A stretch of DNA of 48,270 nt from Citrobacter sp. Res13-Sevr-PEB04-36 (GCF_015672735.1 NZ_JADABY010000064.1:1-48270), one strand, 5' to 3'; numbered from the stretch's first letter, positions 20,195-29,907 are shown. Numbers and translations: made by a program. Notes: a model not told the origin generated them from the letters alone.

Positions 20195-20214
20195 GTTGAC
20201 ATAACACAGCGTGC
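20195..20214 (-). promoter_or_regulatory. IstR-1 target site in the tisB mRNA leader
   Basis: The plus strand here repeats, base for base, the first 20 bases of IstR-1 (20443-20462: GTTGACATAACACAGCGTGC). The minus-strand tisB mRNA therefore carries its exact complement about 70-90 bases upstream of the tisB start. In E. coli, IstR-1 pairs with this standby site, blocks ribosome entry and triggers RNase III cleavage. Confidence 0.9.
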
Positions 20215-20315
20215 TCACACGGGGTTAAGGCGCTGACGGCACCACCCGTTTCAGCCAGGACTTAGTTGCGCCGGTTTACTCTGCGGCCCCCGCATAACAC
20301 ATTGCGTACGGCGAT

Positions 20316-20321
20316 ATTATA
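20316..20321 (-). promoter_or_regulatory. Probable -10 box of the tisAB promoter
   Basis: TATAAT is read on the minus strand. Its -35 region, about 17 bases upstream, falls inside the LexA box, so LexA binding would block it. No strong -35 hexamer is visible. Confidence 0.6.
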
Positions 20322-20329
20322 GATAATCA

Positions 20330-20345
20330 CTGTATAAATTAACAG
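20330..20345. promoter_or_regulatory. LexA box between tisB and istR
   Basis: CTG-TATAAATTAA-CAG matches the LexA consensus CTG-N10-CAG with an AT-rich centre. It sits between the divergent tisAB and istR transcripts, as in E. coli, where LexA represses tisAB and the longer IstR-2. Confidence 0.92.
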
Positions 20346-20407
20346 TATTTTATGGACTTTCAATTATGACTGCGCCATACTCAAAAACGTCAAAATTCGA
20401 GCCGAAA

Positions 20408-20436
20408 TTGCGTGTTCTTCGTGGAACGCGTATACT
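20408..20436 (+). promoter_or_regulatory. IstR-1 promoter
   Basis: TTGCGT (20408-20413), a 17-base spacer and TATACT (20431-20436) make a good sigma-70 promoter. Transcription would begin near G20443, which is the first base of the antisense repeat. It lies outside the LexA box, in line with constitutive IstR-1. Confidence 0.75.
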
Positions 20437-20442
20437 TTTTGC

Positions 20443-20525
20443 GTTGACATAACACAGCGTGCCCGGCGGCAACCAACCGCACAACGCTGATAAAAACCTC
20501 GCTCTGTCGGGGTTTTTTCTTTTTG
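20443..20525 (+). ncRNA. istR: IstR-1 antitoxin small RNA
   Basis: The RNA begins with the 20 bases complementary to the tisB leader and ends with a terminator hairpin (AACCTCG at 20495-20501, CGGGGTT at 20508-20514, then a T-rich run). The length of roughly 75-80 bases fits E. coli IstR-1. A longer IstR-2 would start nearer the LexA box and share this terminator. The seed is kept; the middle differs from what I recall of E. coli. It silences tisB translation in unstressed cells. Confidence 0.88.
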
Positions 20526-20584
20526 CACAATCTACAATGAAACGTGATCGCTGACGCATTTTTGCGCAGATGAAAATTTTTCCA

Positions 20585-20616
20585 TTGTCACGCTGAAAAA
20601 CCTGTGTTTGTATAAA
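20585..20616 (+). promoter_or_regulatory. Possible ivbL-ilvBN promoter
   Basis: TTGTCA (20585-20590) is followed after 17 bases by TTGTAT or after 20 bases by TATAAA (20611-20616). It lies 33-60 bases upstream of ivbL. This is a plausible sigma-70 promoter; the exact -10 is uncertain. Confidence 0.4.
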
Positions 20617-20648
20617 TCCTGTTAATCAACGAACAGACAAGGTCCCTA

Positions 20649-20747
20649 ATGAACCCTTCCATGCTGACTGCGACCCTACTAAAAACTGCGCCATCTCGCG
20701 CAGTGGTCGTCGTGCGTGTGGTGGTGGTCGTCGGCAATGCGCCGTAG
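20649..20747 (+). CDS. ivbL: ilvBN operon leader peptide
   Basis: A 32-residue peptide ending RAVVVVRVVVVVGNAP. It carries nine valine codons in a run of ten, plus three leucine codons earlier. Ribosome stalling at these codons when valyl- or leucyl-tRNA is scarce prevents the downstream attenuator from forming. It matches E. coli IvbL except for a few residues near the N terminus. Confidence 0.95.
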   Translation: MNPSMLTATLLKTAPSRAVVVVRVVVVVGNAP

Positions 20748-20767
20748 GGTCCGGAACACACGATTCC

Positions 20768-20805
20768 AAAACCCCGCCGGCGCAAACCGGGCGGGGTTTT
20801 TCGTT
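20768..20805 (+). terminator. Attenuator of the ilvBN operon
   Basis: AAAACCCCGCC (20768-20778) pairs with GGCGGGGTTTT (20790-20800), and TTTT plus TCGTTT closes a rho-independent terminator. It lies between the valine-rich leader and ilvB, the classic attenuation layout. Confidence 0.92.
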
Positions 20806-20851
20806 TAAGAGACCCACCCGGAAAGTCGGCCCAGAATAAAAGGACTGGAGC

Positions 20852-22540
20852 ATGGCAATTTCGGGCATAACATCCAAGCGTACGCGTTTTACGGGCGCAG
20901 AATTCATCGTTCATTTCCTGGAGCGCCAGGGAATTTCGGTGGTCACCGGTATTCCGGGCGGCTCGATTCTCCCTGTATACGACGCTTTAAGCCAAAGCAC
21001 GCAAATCCGTCATATCCTGGCGCGCCATGAGCAGGGCGCGGGGTTTATCGCCCAGGGCATGGCGCGAACTGACGGCAAACCTGCTGTGTGTATGGCCTGT
21101 AGCGGGCCGGGCGCCACCAATCTGGTGACCGCCATTGCTGATGCGCGACTGGATTCCATCCCGCTGGTGTGCATCACCGGCCAGGTTCCGGCCTCGATGA
21201 TCGGCACCGACGCCTTCCAGGAAGTCGACACCTACGGCATCTCTATCCCCATCACCAAGCACAACTATCTGGTCCGCCATATCAATGAATTACCCCAGGT
21301 CATGAGCGACGCTTTTCGCATTGCGCAGTCAGGACGCCCGGGCCCGGTGTGGATAGACATTCCTAAGGATATTCAAACCGCTGAATTTGAAATTGAAGAG
21401 TTGCCGGAGCCCGCGCAGAAAATGGCGGCGCCGGAGTTCAGCCGGGACAGCATCCGTGATGCCGCCGCGATGATTAACGCAGCCAAACGCCCGGTGCTGT
21501 ACCTTGGCGGCGGGGTTATCAATGCGCCTGAGCGGGTGCGCGAGCTGGCAGAAAAAGCGATGCTGCCCACTACCATGACCTTAATGGCGCTTGGCATGCT
21601 GCCAAAAATGCATCCGTTGTCGTTAGGTATGCTGGGGATGCACGGCGCGCGCAGTACCAACTTTATTCTGCAGGAAGCGGATTTATTGATTGTTCTGGGG
21701 GCACGTTTTGATGACCGGGCGATCGGTAAAACCGAGCAGTTCTGTCCGAATGCCAAAATCATCCATGTGGATATCGACCGTGCGGAACTGGGTAAAATCA
21801 AACAGCCACACGTGGCGATTCAGGCCGATGTGGATGAGGTGCTGGAACAATTGATCCCGCTAATTGAGGCGCAGCCGCGTGAAGAGTGGCATCAACTGGT
21901 GTCCAACCTGCAGCAAGAATTTCCGTGCACCATCCCGCAGGAAAAAAATCCGCTCAGTCATTATGGGCTGATTAACGCGGTTGCTGCCTGTGTGGACGAC
22001 AACGCGATCATCACCACCGACGTGGGGCAGCATCAGATGTGGGCGGCGCAGGCTTACCCGCTGAACCGTCCGCGCCAGTGGCTGACCTCCGGCGGCCTTG
22101 GTACCATGGGTTTTGGCCTGCCTGCGGCAATTGGCGCGGCGCTGGCGAATCCGGACAAAAAAGTGCTGTGTTTCTCCGGCGACGGCAGCCTGATGATGAA
22201 TATTCAGGAAATGGCCACCGCCAGCGAGAATCAGTTGGATATTAAAATCATCCTGATGAATAACGAAGCGCTGGGGCTGGTGTATCAGCAACAGAGCCTG
22301 TTCTACAAGCAGGGCGTGTTTGCTGCCACCTATCCGGGGATGATTAACTTTATGCAGATTGCCGCCGGTTTCGGTCTCGAAACCTGCGATTTAAACCACG
22401 AAGCCGACCCGCAGGCGGCATTGCAGGCGATTATTGATCGTCCGGGACCGGCGCTGATCCACGTGCGTATCGATGCGGAAGAAAAAGTGTATCCGATGGT
22501 GCCACCGGGTGCGGCAAATACAGAGATGGTGGGGGAATAA
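20852..22540 (+). CDS. ilvB: Acetolactate synthase I, catalytic subunit
   Basis: At 562 residues it matches E. coli IlvB throughout. It is a three-domain ThDP enzyme: the N-terminal PYR domain holds the catalytic Glu (HARHEQGAGF), a middle FAD-binding domain follows, and the C-terminal PP domain has the ThDP-magnesium motif from GDGSLMM to MNN. It condenses two pyruvates to acetolactate, or pyruvate with 2-oxobutyrate, for valine, leucine and isoleucine synthesis. It works with the small subunit IlvN three bases downstream, and is controlled by the ivbL attenuator. Confidence 0.97.
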   Translation: MAISGITSKRTRFTGAEFIVHFLERQGISVVTGIPGGSILPVYDALSQSTQIRHILARHEQGAGFIAQGMARTDGKPAVCMACSGPGATNLVTAIADARLDSIPLVCITGQVPASMIGTDAFQEVDTYGISIPITKHNYLVRHINELPQVMSDAFRIAQSGRPGPVWIDIPKDIQTAEFEIEELPEPAQKMAAPEFSRDSIRDAAAMINAAKRPVLYLGGGVINAPERVRELAEKAMLPTTMTLMALGMLPKMHPLSLGMLGMHGARSTNFILQEADLLIVLGARFDDRAIGKTEQFCPNAKIIHVDIDRAELGKIKQPHVAIQADVDEVLEQLIPLIEAQPREEWHQLVSNLQQEFPCTIPQEKNPLSHYGLINAVAACVDDNAIITTDVGQHQMWAAQAYPLNRPRQWLTSGGLGTMGFGLPAAIGAALANPDKKVLCFSGDGSLMMNIQEMATASENQLDIKIILMNNEALGLVYQQQSLFYKQGVFAATYPGMINFMQIAAGFGLETCDLNHEADPQAALQAIIDRPGPALIHVRIDAEEKVYPMVPPGAANTEMVGE

Positions 22541-22543
22541 GCT

Positions 22544-22834
22544 ATGCAACAGCAGACACATGACAACGTAATTCTTGAACTCACCGTGCGTAACCACCCC
22601 GGCGTTATGACCCACGTGTGCGGCCTGTTCGCCCGCCGCGCGTTTAACGTGGAGGGCATTCTCTGTCTACCGATTCAGGGCAGCGACCAGAGTCGAATCT
22701 GGCTATTGGTCAACGACGACCAACGTCTGGAGCAGATGATCAGCCAGATTGATAAACTGGAAGATGTGGTGAAGGTGGCACGCAACCAGTCCGACCCGTC
22801 GATGTTTAACAAGATCACCGTGTTCTTTGAGTAA
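22544..22834 (+). CDS. ilvN: Acetolactate synthase I, regulatory subunit
   Basis: The 96-residue product has an ACT domain at about residues 10-80 ([29 protein letters not shown]). It matches E. coli IlvN, which activates IlvB and gives valine feedback inhibition. It follows ilvB by three bases in the same operon and is followed by REP units. Confidence 0.96.
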   Translation: MQQQTHDNVILELTVRNHPGVMTHVCGLFARRAFNVEGILCLPIQGSDQSRIWLLVNDDQRLEQMISQIDKLEDVVKVARNQSDPSMFNKITVFFE

Positions 22835-22885
22835 TCCGTTCAATGCTTGAACGACGAAGTGTATATCGTTAAGGTAAGCGACTTT

Positions 22886-22966
22886 GCCGGATGGCGGCGT
22901 AAACGCCTTATCCGGCCTACCACGGCTCCTGCCCGTAGGCCTGATAAGCACAGCGTCATCAGGCAT
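22886..22966. repeat. Pair of REP units (BIME) after ilvN
   Basis: Unit one, 22886-22916, begins GCCGGATGGCGGCG and ends CTTATCCGGC. Unit two, 22939-22964, reads GCCTGATAAG, spacer, TCATCAGGC. They are typical enterobacterial palindromic units in the gap between ilvN and uhpA. Confidence 0.85.
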
Positions 22967-22988
22967 CCCACACGCCAGGACAAAACTC

Positions 22989-23582
22989 ATGATCACCGTT
23001 GCACTGATAGACGATCACCTTATCGTCCGTTCCGGCTTTGCGCAGTTGCTGGGGCTTGAACCTGATTTACAGGTGGTCGCCGAATTTGGTTCGGGGCGTG
23101 AGGCGCTGGCTGGATTGCCGGGGCGTGGTGCGCAAGTGTGTATTTGCGATATTTCCATGCCGGATATCTCCGGACTGGAGTTGATAAACCAGCTCCCCAA
23201 AGGCATGGCCATCATAATGCTCTCCGTCCACGACAGCCCGGCGCTGGTGGAACAGGCGCTAAACGCCGGGGCGCGTGGCTTCCTCTCCAAGCGTTGTAGC
23301 CCTGATGAGCTGATTGCGGCGGTACACACCGTGGCGACCGGCGGCTGCTATCTCACGCCAGATATCGCCGTCAAACTGGCTGCGGGGCGTCAGGATCCGT
23401 TGACCAAACGCGAGCGTCAGGTGGCAGAAAAACTGGCGCAGGGGATGGCGGTGAAAGAGATTGCCGCCGAACTGGGCCTGTCGCCGAAAACGGTGCACGT
23501 GCATCGCGCTAATCTGATGGAAAAACTGAACGTCAGTAACGACGTCGAGCTGGCGCGCCGGATGTTTGACGGCTGGCAATGA
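22989..23582 (+). CDS. uhpA: Response regulator UhpA
   Basis: A 197-residue NarL/LuxR-type response regulator. The receiver domain fills about residues 1-120, with the phosphoacceptor Asp54 in CICDISMPD and the conserved Lys in SKRCSPDE. The LuxR-type helix-turn-helix lies at about 135-190 ([16 protein letters not shown], then [12 protein letters not shown]). It matches E. coli UhpA, which when phosphorylated by UhpB activates uhpT. I start at ATG 22989, since frames reaching further upstream run into the REP units. It overlaps uhpB by four bases (ATGA). Confidence 0.96.
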   Translation: MITVALIDDHLIVRSGFAQLLGLEPDLQVVAEFGSGREALAGLPGRGAQVCICDISMPDISGLELINQLPKGMAIIMLSVHDSPALVEQALNAGARGFLSKRCSPDELIAAVHTVATGGCYLTPDIAVKLAAGRQDPLTKRERQVAEKLAQGMAVKEIAAELGLSPKTVHVHRANLMEKLNVSNDVELARRMFDGWQ

Positions 23583-25081
23583 ACACCTTTTTCTCTCGCT
23601 TAATCACCGTTGTTGCCTGTTTCTTTATCTTCTCCGCTGCCTGGTTCTGCCTGTGGAGCATTAGCCTGCACCTGGTGGAACGCCCGGAGCTGGCGGTGCT
23701 GTTGTTCCCGTTTGGCCTGCGTCTGGGGATCATGCTGCAATGCCCGCGCGGCTACTGGCCGGTGCTGCTGGGCGCGGAGTGGCTGCTGATTTTCTGGCTG
23801 TCGCAGGAAGTGGCGTTGGCGCATCTGCCCCTGTTGATTATCGGTAGCGTGCTGACGCTGCTGCCCGTGACATTGATCTGGCGCTATCGCCATCAGCGCG
23901 ACTGGCGCACCCTGCTGCTGCAGGGGGCTGCGCTTGGGGCGGCGGCGCTGTTACAGTCCCTGCCATGGCTGGGTCAGGGGGAAGCGGCGTGGAGCGCGCT
24001 GCTGTTGACGCTGACCGGTGGACTGACGTTGGCCCCCATCTGTCTGGTGTTCTGGCACTATCTGACCAGCACCACCTGGCTGCCGCTCGGCCCGGCGGTG
24101 GTCTCCCAGCCGGTGAACTGGCGTGGGCGACATCTGGTGTGGTACTTGCTGCTGTTTAGCGTCAGCCTGTGGCTCCAGTTGGGCTTGCCGGACGAGCTGT
24201 CGCGCTTCACTCCGTTTTGCCTGGCGCTGCCGATCATCGCGCTGGCCTGGCACTACGGCTGGCAGGGCGCATTGATTGCGACGCTGATGAACGCTATCGC
24301 GCTGATTGCCAGCCAGACCTGGCACGATCATCCCGTTGATTTACTGCTCTCACTGCTGGCGCAAAGCCTGACCGGGCTGCTGCTCGGTGCCGGTATTCAG
24401 CGTCTGCGTGAACTCAACCAGTCGCTGCAAAACGAGCTGGCGCGTAACCATCGGCTGGCGGAGCGTCTGCTGGAAACCGAAGAGAGCGTGCGCCGCGACG
24501 TGGCGCGTGAACTTCACGACGATATTGGCCAGACCATCACCGCCATTCGTACCCAGGCGGGCATTGTCCAGCGGCTGGCCCCGGAGAATGCGGGCGTGAA
24601 GCAAAGCGGGGCGCATATCGAGCAGCTCTCGCTGGGCGTCTATGATTCCGTGCGGCGCCTGCTGGGTCGCTTGCGTCCACGACAGCTCGACGATCTGACG
24701 CTGGAGCAGGCCATTCGCTCGCTGCTGCGCGAAATGGAGCTGGAAAGTCGTGGCATCGTCAGTCATCTCGACTGGCATATCGACGAGTCGGCACTCAGCG
24801 AAAGCCAGCGGGTGACGCTGTTTCGCGTCTGTCAGGAAGGGCTGAATAATATTGTGAAACATGCCAACGCAAGCGCGGTGACGCTACAGGCCTGGCAGCA
24901 GGATGAACGGTTAATGCTGGTGATGGAAGATGACGGCTGCGGTCTGCCGCCGGGCTCGAATCAACAAGGATTTGGTCTGACCGGCATGCGTGAGCGCATT
25001 ACGGCCCTTGGCGGTTCGCTCTCGATTTCCTGCATGCACGGTACGCGGGTCAGTGTATCGTTGCCTCAGCGCTACGTGTAA
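23579..25081 (+). CDS. uhpB: Sensor histidine kinase UhpB
   Basis: A 500-residue inner-membrane kinase. Roughly eight hydrophobic helices (MASE1-like) fill residues 1-275. The HisKA_3 dimerisation domain follows, with the phosphoacceptor His in [12 protein letters not shown] near 313. The ATPase domain has the N-box ([12 protein letters not shown]) and G-box ([20 protein letters not shown]). It matches E. coli UhpB, which receives the glucose-6-phosphate signal from UhpC. It overlaps uhpA and is followed nine bases later by uhpC. Confidence 0.96.
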   Translation: MNTFFSRLITVVACFFIFSAAWFCLWSISLHLVERPELAVLLFPFGLRLGIMLQCPRGYWPVLLGAEWLLIFWLSQEVALAHLPLLIIGSVLTLLPVTLIWRYRHQRDWRTLLLQGAALGAAALLQSLPWLGQGEAAWSALLLTLTGGLTLAPICLVFWHYLTSTTWLPLGPAVVSQPVNWRGRHLVWYLLLFSVSLWLQLGLPDELSRFTPFCLALPIIALAWHYGWQGALIATLMNAIALIASQTWHDHPVDLLLSLLAQSLTGLLLGAGIQRLRELNQSLQNELARNHRLAERLLETEESVRRDVARELHDDIGQTITAIRTQAGIVQRLAPENAGVKQSGAHIEQLSLGVYDSVRRLLGRLRPRQLDDLTLEQAIRSLLREMELESRGIVSHLDWHIDESALSESQRVTLFRVCQEGLNNIVKHANASAVTLQAWQQDERLMLVMEDDGCGLPPGSNQQGFGLTGMRERITALGGSLSISCMHGTRVSVSLPQRYV

Positions 25082-25090
25082 GGAGCATTG

Positions 25091-26419
25091 ATGCTGACGT
25101 TTTTTAAAGCTCCGGCGAATGCGCCGCTTATCACTGATAAACATGAGGTTGACGCCCGTTACCGCTACTGGCGGCGGCATATCCTGCTGACCATCTGGCT
25201 TGGCTATGCGCTGTTCTATTTCACGCGTAAAAGCTTCAACGCCGCGGTGCCGGAAATTCTCGCCAGCGGTGTGCTCACCCGCAACGATATTGGCCTGCTG
25301 GCAACGCTGTTTTACATCACCTATGGCCTGTCGAAATTTGTCTCCGGCATCGTTAGCGACCGCTCCAATGCCCGCTATTTTATGGGCATCGGACTGATTG
25401 CCACCGGGGTGGTGAATATCCTGTTTGGTTTCTCAACCTCACTGTGGGCATTTGCCGTACTGTGGGCGCTGAATGCCTTTTTCCAGGGCTGGGGATCGCC
25501 GGTGTGCGCCCGTCTGTTGACGGCCTGGTATTCGCGTACTGAACGCGGCGGCTGGTGGGCGCTGTGGAACACCGCGCATAACGTCGGTGGGGCGTTAATT
25601 CCGATGGTAATGGCCGCCGCCGCGCTGCATTACGGCTGGCGTGCCGGGATGATGATGGCCGGCACAATGGCGATTGTGGTCGGGATTTTTCTCTGCTGGC
25701 GACTGCGTGACCGCCCGCAGGCCATCGGCTTACCGCCGGTTGGCGACTGGCGGCACGATGAGCTAGAAATCGCTCAACAGCAGGAAGGGGCGGGGCTGAC
25801 CCGCAAAGAGATCCTCACCAAATACGTGCTGCTGAATCCGTATATCTGGCTGCTGTCACTGTGCTACGTGCTGGTGTACGTGGTGCGTGCGGCAATCAAT
25901 GACTGGGGCAATCTGTACATGTCGGAGACGTTGGGCGTCGATCTGGTGACTGCCAATACGGCGGTAACGATGTTCGAGCTGGGTGGATTTATCGGCGCGC
26001 TGGTGGCAGGTTGGGGTTCAGACAAACTGTTTAACGGCAATCGGGGGCCGATGAACCTGATTTTTGCCGCCGGGATTTTGCTCTCCGTCGGCTCGCTGTG
26101 GCTGATGCCGTTTGCCAGTTATGTGATGCAGGCGGCGTGCTTCTTCACTACCGGGTTCTTTGTCTTTGGCCCACAAATGCTGATCGGCATGGCGGCAGCG
26201 GAGTGTTCGCACAAAGAGGCAGCGGGGGCGGCAACCGGATTTGTCGGGCTGTTCGCCTATCTTGGCGCATCGCTCTCTGGTTGGCCGCTGGCGAAGGTGA
26301 TGGAAGTCTGGCACTGGACCGGATTCTTTGTGGTGATCGCCATTGCGGCGGGTATTTCCGCGCTGCTGTTGCTGCCGTTTTTAAATGCTCAGGCGCCGCG
26401 CGACGTCAGTGAAGCGTGA
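25091..26419 (+). CDS. uhpC: Hexose-phosphate sensor UhpC
   Basis: A 442-residue MFS protein of the organophosphate:phosphate antiporter family, similar to UhpT but acting as the external glucose-6-phosphate receptor that controls UhpB. The family motif (FTRKSFNAAVPEI) is present in helix 1, and about 12 helices are predicted. I start at ATG 25091, behind AAGGAG; the TTG one codon earlier is less likely. It is the last gene of the uhpABC unit; uhpT follows after a 142-base promoter region. Confidence 0.95.
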   Translation: MLTFFKAPANAPLITDKHEVDARYRYWRRHILLTIWLGYALFYFTRKSFNAAVPEILASGVLTRNDIGLLATLFYITYGLSKFVSGIVSDRSNARYFMGIGLIATGVVNILFGFSTSLWAFAVLWALNAFFQGWGSPVCARLLTAWYSRTERGGWWALWNTAHNVGGALIPMVMAAAALHYGWRAGMMMAGTMAIVVGIFLCWRLRDRPQAIGLPPVGDWRHDELEIAQQQEGAGLTRKEILTKYVLLNPYIWLLSLCYVLVYVVRAAINDWGNLYMSETLGVDLVTANTAVTMFELGGFIGALVAGWGSDKLFNGNRGPMNLIFAAGILLSVGSLWLMPFASYVMQAACFFTTGFFVFGPQMLIGMAAAECSHKEAAGAATGFVGLFAYLGASLSGWPLAKVMEVWHWTGFFVVIAIAAGISALLLLPFLNAQAPRDVSEA

Positions 26420-26474
26420 TGTATCTCACCTTTTTGCCTTGAGAGGCGCAAAACTAAGAAATTTTCCCGGTTTC

Positions 26475-26519
26475 GCCTGGACGCTGTCTCAGGCGTCTCT
26501 CCCGACTGATTTTTACAAT
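26475..26519 (+). promoter_or_regulatory. uhpT promoter with probable UhpA site
   Basis: TACAAT at 26514-26519 is a good -10, but no -35 hexamer stands 17 bases before it (AGGCGT). This fits an activator-dependent promoter. Just upstream is an inverted repeat GCCTG (26475-26479) and CAGGC (26490-26494), where UhpA would be expected. A small hairpin (CCTGC-TATTC-GCAGG) begins the leader at 26521. Confidence 0.6.
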
Positions 26520-26561
26520 GCCTGCTATTCGCAGGTATAAAAATTAGCTCGGGAGTGTCCT

Positions 26562-27953
26562 ATGCTGGCCTTTCTAAACCAGGTGCGCAAGCCGACCCTG
26601 GATCTGCCGCTCGATGTGCGGCGCAAAATGTGGTTCAAGCCGTTCATGCAGTCTTACCTGGTGGTTTTCATCGGCTACCTGACCATGTACCTGATCCGCA
26701 AAAACTTTAACATTGCTCAGAACGACATGATCACCACCTACGGGCTGAGTATGACGCAGCTGGGGATGATTGGCCTGGGCTTCTCCATCACCTACGGCGT
26801 GGGTAAAACGCTGGTCTCCTACTACGCTGACGGCAAAAACACCAAGCAGTTCCTGCCGCTGATGCTGATCCTCTCGGCCATCTGTATGCTCGGCTTTAGC
26901 GCCAGCATGGGGCCAGGCACAACCAGCTTGTACCTGATGATTGCCTTCTACGCGCTGAGCGGTTTCTTCCAGAGTACCGGCGGTTCGTGCAGCTATTCGA
27001 CCATCACCAAATGGACGCCGCGCCGTAAACGTGGCTCCTACCTCGGTATGTGGAACATCTCCCATAACCTCGGCGGCGCGGGTGCGGCAGGCGTAGCGCT
27101 GTTCGGTGCTAACGTGCTGTTCGACGGCCACGTTATTGGGATGTTTATCTTCCCGTCGATTATCGCGCTGATCGTGGGCTTTATCGGCCTGCGCTATGGT
27201 AGCGACTCTCCGGAATCTTATGGTCTTGGCAAAGCAGAAGAGCTGTTTGGCGAAGAGGTAAGCGAAGAGGACAAAGAGACCGAAGAAAACGAAATGACCA
27301 AATGGCAGATCTTTGTTGAGTACGTGCTGAAAAACAAAGTGATCTGGCTGCTGTGCTTCTCCAACATCTTCCTGTACGTGGTGCGTATCGGTATCGACCA
27401 GTGGTCTACCGTGTATGCCTTCCAGGAGCTGAAACTCTCTAAAGAGGTGGCGATTCAGGGCTTTACCCTGTTTGAAGTGGGGGCGCTGGTCGGCACGCTG
27501 CTGTGGGGCTGGCTGTCGGATCTGGCGAACGGCCGTCGGGCGCTGGTGGCCTGTATCGCGCTGGCATTAATTATTGCCACGCTCGGCGTTTATCAGCACG
27601 CCAGCAACCAGTACATTTATCTGGCCTCGCTGTTTGCGCTTGGTTTCCTGGTGTTTGGTCCGCAGCTGTTGATCGGCGTGGCGGCAGTGGGTTTTGTGCC
27701 GAAAAAAGCGATCGGCGCCGCCGATGGGATTAAAGGCACCTTCGCGTATCTGATCGGCGACAGCTTCGCCAAGCTGGGACTGGGGATGATCGCCGATGGG
27801 ACGCCAGTCTTCGGCCTGACCGGCTGGGCAGGCACCTTCGCCGCGCTGGACACCGCCGCGATTGCCTGTATCTGCCTGATGGCTATCGTGGCTGTCTTCG
27901 AAGAACGTAAAATCCGCCGCGAGAAAAAAATTCAGCAGTTAAAAATCGCTTAA
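26562..27953 (+). CDS. uhpT: Hexose-6-phosphate:phosphate antiporter
   Basis: At 463 residues it equals E. coli UhpT and matches it closely. It is a 12-helix organophosphate:phosphate antiporter of the MFS; the family signature ([13 protein letters not shown]) lies in helix 1 near residue 46, supplying one of the substrate-phosphate arginines. It takes up glucose 6-phosphate and related sugars in exchange for phosphate, and also admits fosfomycin. An acidic cytoplasmic loop ([14 protein letters not shown]) separates the two halves. It is expressed from its own UhpA-dependent promoter and ended by a strong terminator. Confidence 0.97.
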   Translation: MLAFLNQVRKPTLDLPLDVRRKMWFKPFMQSYLVVFIGYLTMYLIRKNFNIAQNDMITTYGLSMTQLGMIGLGFSITYGVGKTLVSYYADGKNTKQFLPLMLILSAICMLGFSASMGPGTTSLYLMIAFYALSGFFQSTGGSCSYSTITKWTPRRKRGSYLGMWNISHNLGGAGAAGVALFGANVLFDGHVIGMFIFPSIIALIVGFIGLRYGSDSPESYGLGKAEELFGEEVSEEDKETEENEMTKWQIFVEYVLKNKVIWLLCFSNIFLYVVRIGIDQWSTVYAFQELKLSKEVAIQGFTLFEVGALVGTLLWGWLSDLANGRRALVACIALALIIATLGVYQHASNQYIYLASLFALGFLVFGPQLLIGVAAVGFVPKKAIGAADGIKGTFAYLIGDSFAKLGLGMIADGTPVFGLTGWAGTFAALDTAAIACICLMAIVAVFEERKIRREKKIQQLKIA

Positions 27954-27973
27954 GTGTGTAGTGGTAACGCTTT

Positions 27974-27998
27974 GCCCGCCTTCATGGCGGGCTTTTTT
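27974..27998 (+). terminator. Rho-independent terminator of uhpT
   Basis: GCCCGCC (27974-27980), loop TTCAT, GGCGGGC (27986-27992) and six T. It lies 20 bases after the uhpT stop. Confidence 0.92.
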
Positions 27999-28098
27999 AT
28001 GCCTTATGCGCCGTCCTGAATAGCGTTAACACGTTCGGCCGTCGACAGAGATGAATTTGCCGCTATGATGGGCGTCCTGTCTGGTAAGGGATGTGCGC

Positions 28099-28551
28099 AT
28101 GATTTGGATAATGCTGGCCACGTTGGTGGTCGTTTTTGTTGTCGGTTTTCGGGTGCTGACGTCTGGGGCGCGGCGTGCGGTGCGCCGGTTGAGTGAACGC
28201 CTGGGCATTGATGTGATGCCGGTAGAATCGATGGCCGATCAGATGGGGAAAGCGCAGGGCGAAGCGTTTCTGCAGTACCTCCACCGACCTGACGAATCGC
28301 ATCTGCAAAATGCCGCACAGGTGCTGTTGATCTGGCAAATTGTCATTGTCGATGGCAGCGAACAGAATCTGCTGCAATGGCATCGTTTGCTGCAAAAAGC
28401 CCGGCTGGCCGCGCCAATTACTGACGCTCAGGTGCGTCTGGCGCTCGGTTTTTTGCGTGAAATGGAGCCAGACCTGCAGGAGATAAACGCATTTCAGATG
28501 CGCTACAACGCCCTTTTCCTGCCTGAGGATGGCGTTCACTGGCTGCACTGA
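28099..28551 (+). CDS. yicN: DUF1198 protein YicN
   Basis: A 150-residue protein matching E. coli YicN. One N-terminal membrane helix (MIWIMLATLVVVFVVGFRVL) anchors a soluble domain with HRPDESHLQNAAQVLLIWQ. The function is unknown. I start at ATG 28099, which has AAGGGATG upstream and matches the E. coli length; a GTG two codons earlier is less likely. It stands alone between the uhpT terminator and nepI. Confidence 0.9.
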   Translation: MIWIMLATLVVVFVVGFRVLTSGARRAVRRLSERLGIDVMPVESMADQMGKAQGEAFLQYLHRPDESHLQNAAQVLLIWQIVIVDGSEQNLLQWHRLLQKARLAAPITDAQVRLALGFLREMEPDLQEINAFQMRYNALFLPEDGVHWLH

Positions 28552-28681
28552 TATCTGATTTGTGATGGTGACTACTTGTCATCGTCGTCCGGCGGTGAAA
28601 GTTGTTAAAACGTTAAATCCGTCACATTTTTAATGTTACACTGCGTAACTTTTCTACAATAACCCTACGCAGGTTACAAAA

Positions 28682-29875
28682 TTGAGTGACGTTATTGAAC
28701 AAAAATCCCGCGCTGAGGTGAATGCCCGACCTAACTGGTCGGCGGTATTTGCCGTGGCGTTCTGTGTTGCCTGCCTGATAACCGTTGAGTTCTTGCCGGT
28801 CAGTTTGCTGACGCCAATGGCGCAGGATCTGGGTATTTCGGAAGGCGTTGCCGGGCAATCGGTCACTGTGACGGCCTTTGTCGCCATGTTTGCGAGCCTG
28901 TTTGTCACGCAAATCATTCAGGCGACCGACCGTCGCTATGTGGTGATCCTGTTTTCGGTGCTGCTGACGCTCTCCTGCTTGCTGGTCTCATTCGCCAACT
29001 CCTTTACGCTGCTGCTGGTGGGGCGCGCCTGTCTTGGGCTGGCGCTCGGTGGCTTCTGGGCGATGTCGGCGTCGTTGACCATGCGTCTGGTTCCCGCGCG
29101 CACGGTGCCAAAAGCGTTGTCGGTTATCTTCGGTGCGGTCTCTATCGCACTGGTGATTGCCGCGCCGTTGGGGAGTTTTTTAGGCGGTATTATCGGCTGG
29201 CGTAACGTGTTTAATGCTGCGGCGGTAATGGGAGTGCTGTGCACTATTTGGGTGGTGAGATCGCTGCCTTCTCTACCCGGTGAGCCGTCGCACCAGAAGC
29301 AAAATATGTTTAGCCTGCTGCAGCGTCCGGGCGTGATGGCCGGTATGATCGCCATCTTTATGTCCTTTGCCGGGCAGTTCGCCTTCTTTACCTACATCCG
29401 TCCGGTATATATGAATCTGGCGGGCTTTGATGTGGATGGCCTGACGCTGGTGCTGCTGAGTTTTGGTATCGCCAGCTTTGTGGGCACGTCGTTCTCGTCG
29501 ATGATTTTGAAGCGCTCGGTCAAACTGGCGTTAGCCGGTGCACCGCTGGTGCTGGCGCTCAGCGCGCTGGTACTGATCCTGTGGGGCAGCGACAAAGTGG
29601 TCGCGGCTGGTATTGCGATTGTTTGGGGGCTGGCGTTTGCGCTGGTGCCGGTGGGATGGTCGACGTGGATCACTCGCTCGCTGGCCGATCAGGCAGAAAA
29701 AGCCGGATCCGTCCAGGTCGCCGTGATCCAGCTTGCCAATACCTGTGGGGCTGCGGTGGGAGGCTATGCGCTTGATAACCTCGGACTGCTGTCGCCCCTG
29801 ATGCTCTCCGGCAGCCTGATGCTGCTGACGGCGCTGGTGGTGGCAGCGAAAGTACGCATAAAGGGTATGCAATGA
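28682..29875 (+). CDS. nepI: Purine ribonucleoside efflux pump NepI
   Basis: A 397-residue 12-helix MFS drug:H+ antiporter that closely matches E. coli NepI (YicM), which exports inosine and guanosine-type nucleosides. The conserved block [21 protein letters not shown] lies in helix 1, and the motif around [15 protein letters not shown] in helix 4-5. The only fitting start is TTG 28682 ([10 protein letters not shown], read as Met); no close ATG lies downstream in the conserved region, and the upstream Shine-Dalgarno is weak. REP units follow the gene. Confidence 0.93.
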   Translation: MSDVIEQKSRAEVNARPNWSAVFAVAFCVACLITVEFLPVSLLTPMAQDLGISEGVAGQSVTVTAFVAMFASLFVTQIIQATDRRYVVILFSVLLTLSCLLVSFANSFTLLLVGRACLGLALGGFWAMSASLTMRLVPARTVPKALSVIFGAVSIALVIAAPLGSFLGGIIGWRNVFNAAAVMGVLCTIWVVRSLPSLPGEPSHQKQNMFSLLQRPGVMAGMIAIFMSFAGQFAFFTYIRPVYMNLAGFDVDGLTLVLLSFGIASFVGTSFSSMILKRSVKLALAGAPLVLALSALVLILWGSDKVVAAGIAIVWGLAFALVPVGWSTWITRSLADQAEKAGSVQVAVIQLANTCGAAVGGYALDNLGLLSPLMLSGSLMLLTALVVAAKVRIKGMQ

Positions 29876-29907
29876 TCCCAATATTCATTGCGGGACCGTC
29901 TACGTAG

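Noticed and set aside
20127-20310. Possible tisA frame upstream of tisB
   Set aside because: Only a 14-codon frame (MRGPQSKPAQLSPG) is visible. tisA is not needed as a protein in E. coli, so I do not annotate it.
20588-20914. Minus-strand frames across ivbL and the attenuator
   Set aside because: They run against the valine-rich leader and the terminator and contain repeats (TTTTTRTTTTAR) that merely mirror the valine codons.
22886-22966. Palindromic repeats considered as a CRISPR or attachment site
   Set aside because: The units match REP palindromes and lack regular spacers or a neighbouring integrase or cas gene. The same holds for the units at 11361 and 29908.
26574-27131. Open frame of 185 codons on the minus strand
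   Set aside because: It is antisense to uhpT, which is fully conserved. No ribosome site or family pattern is visible.
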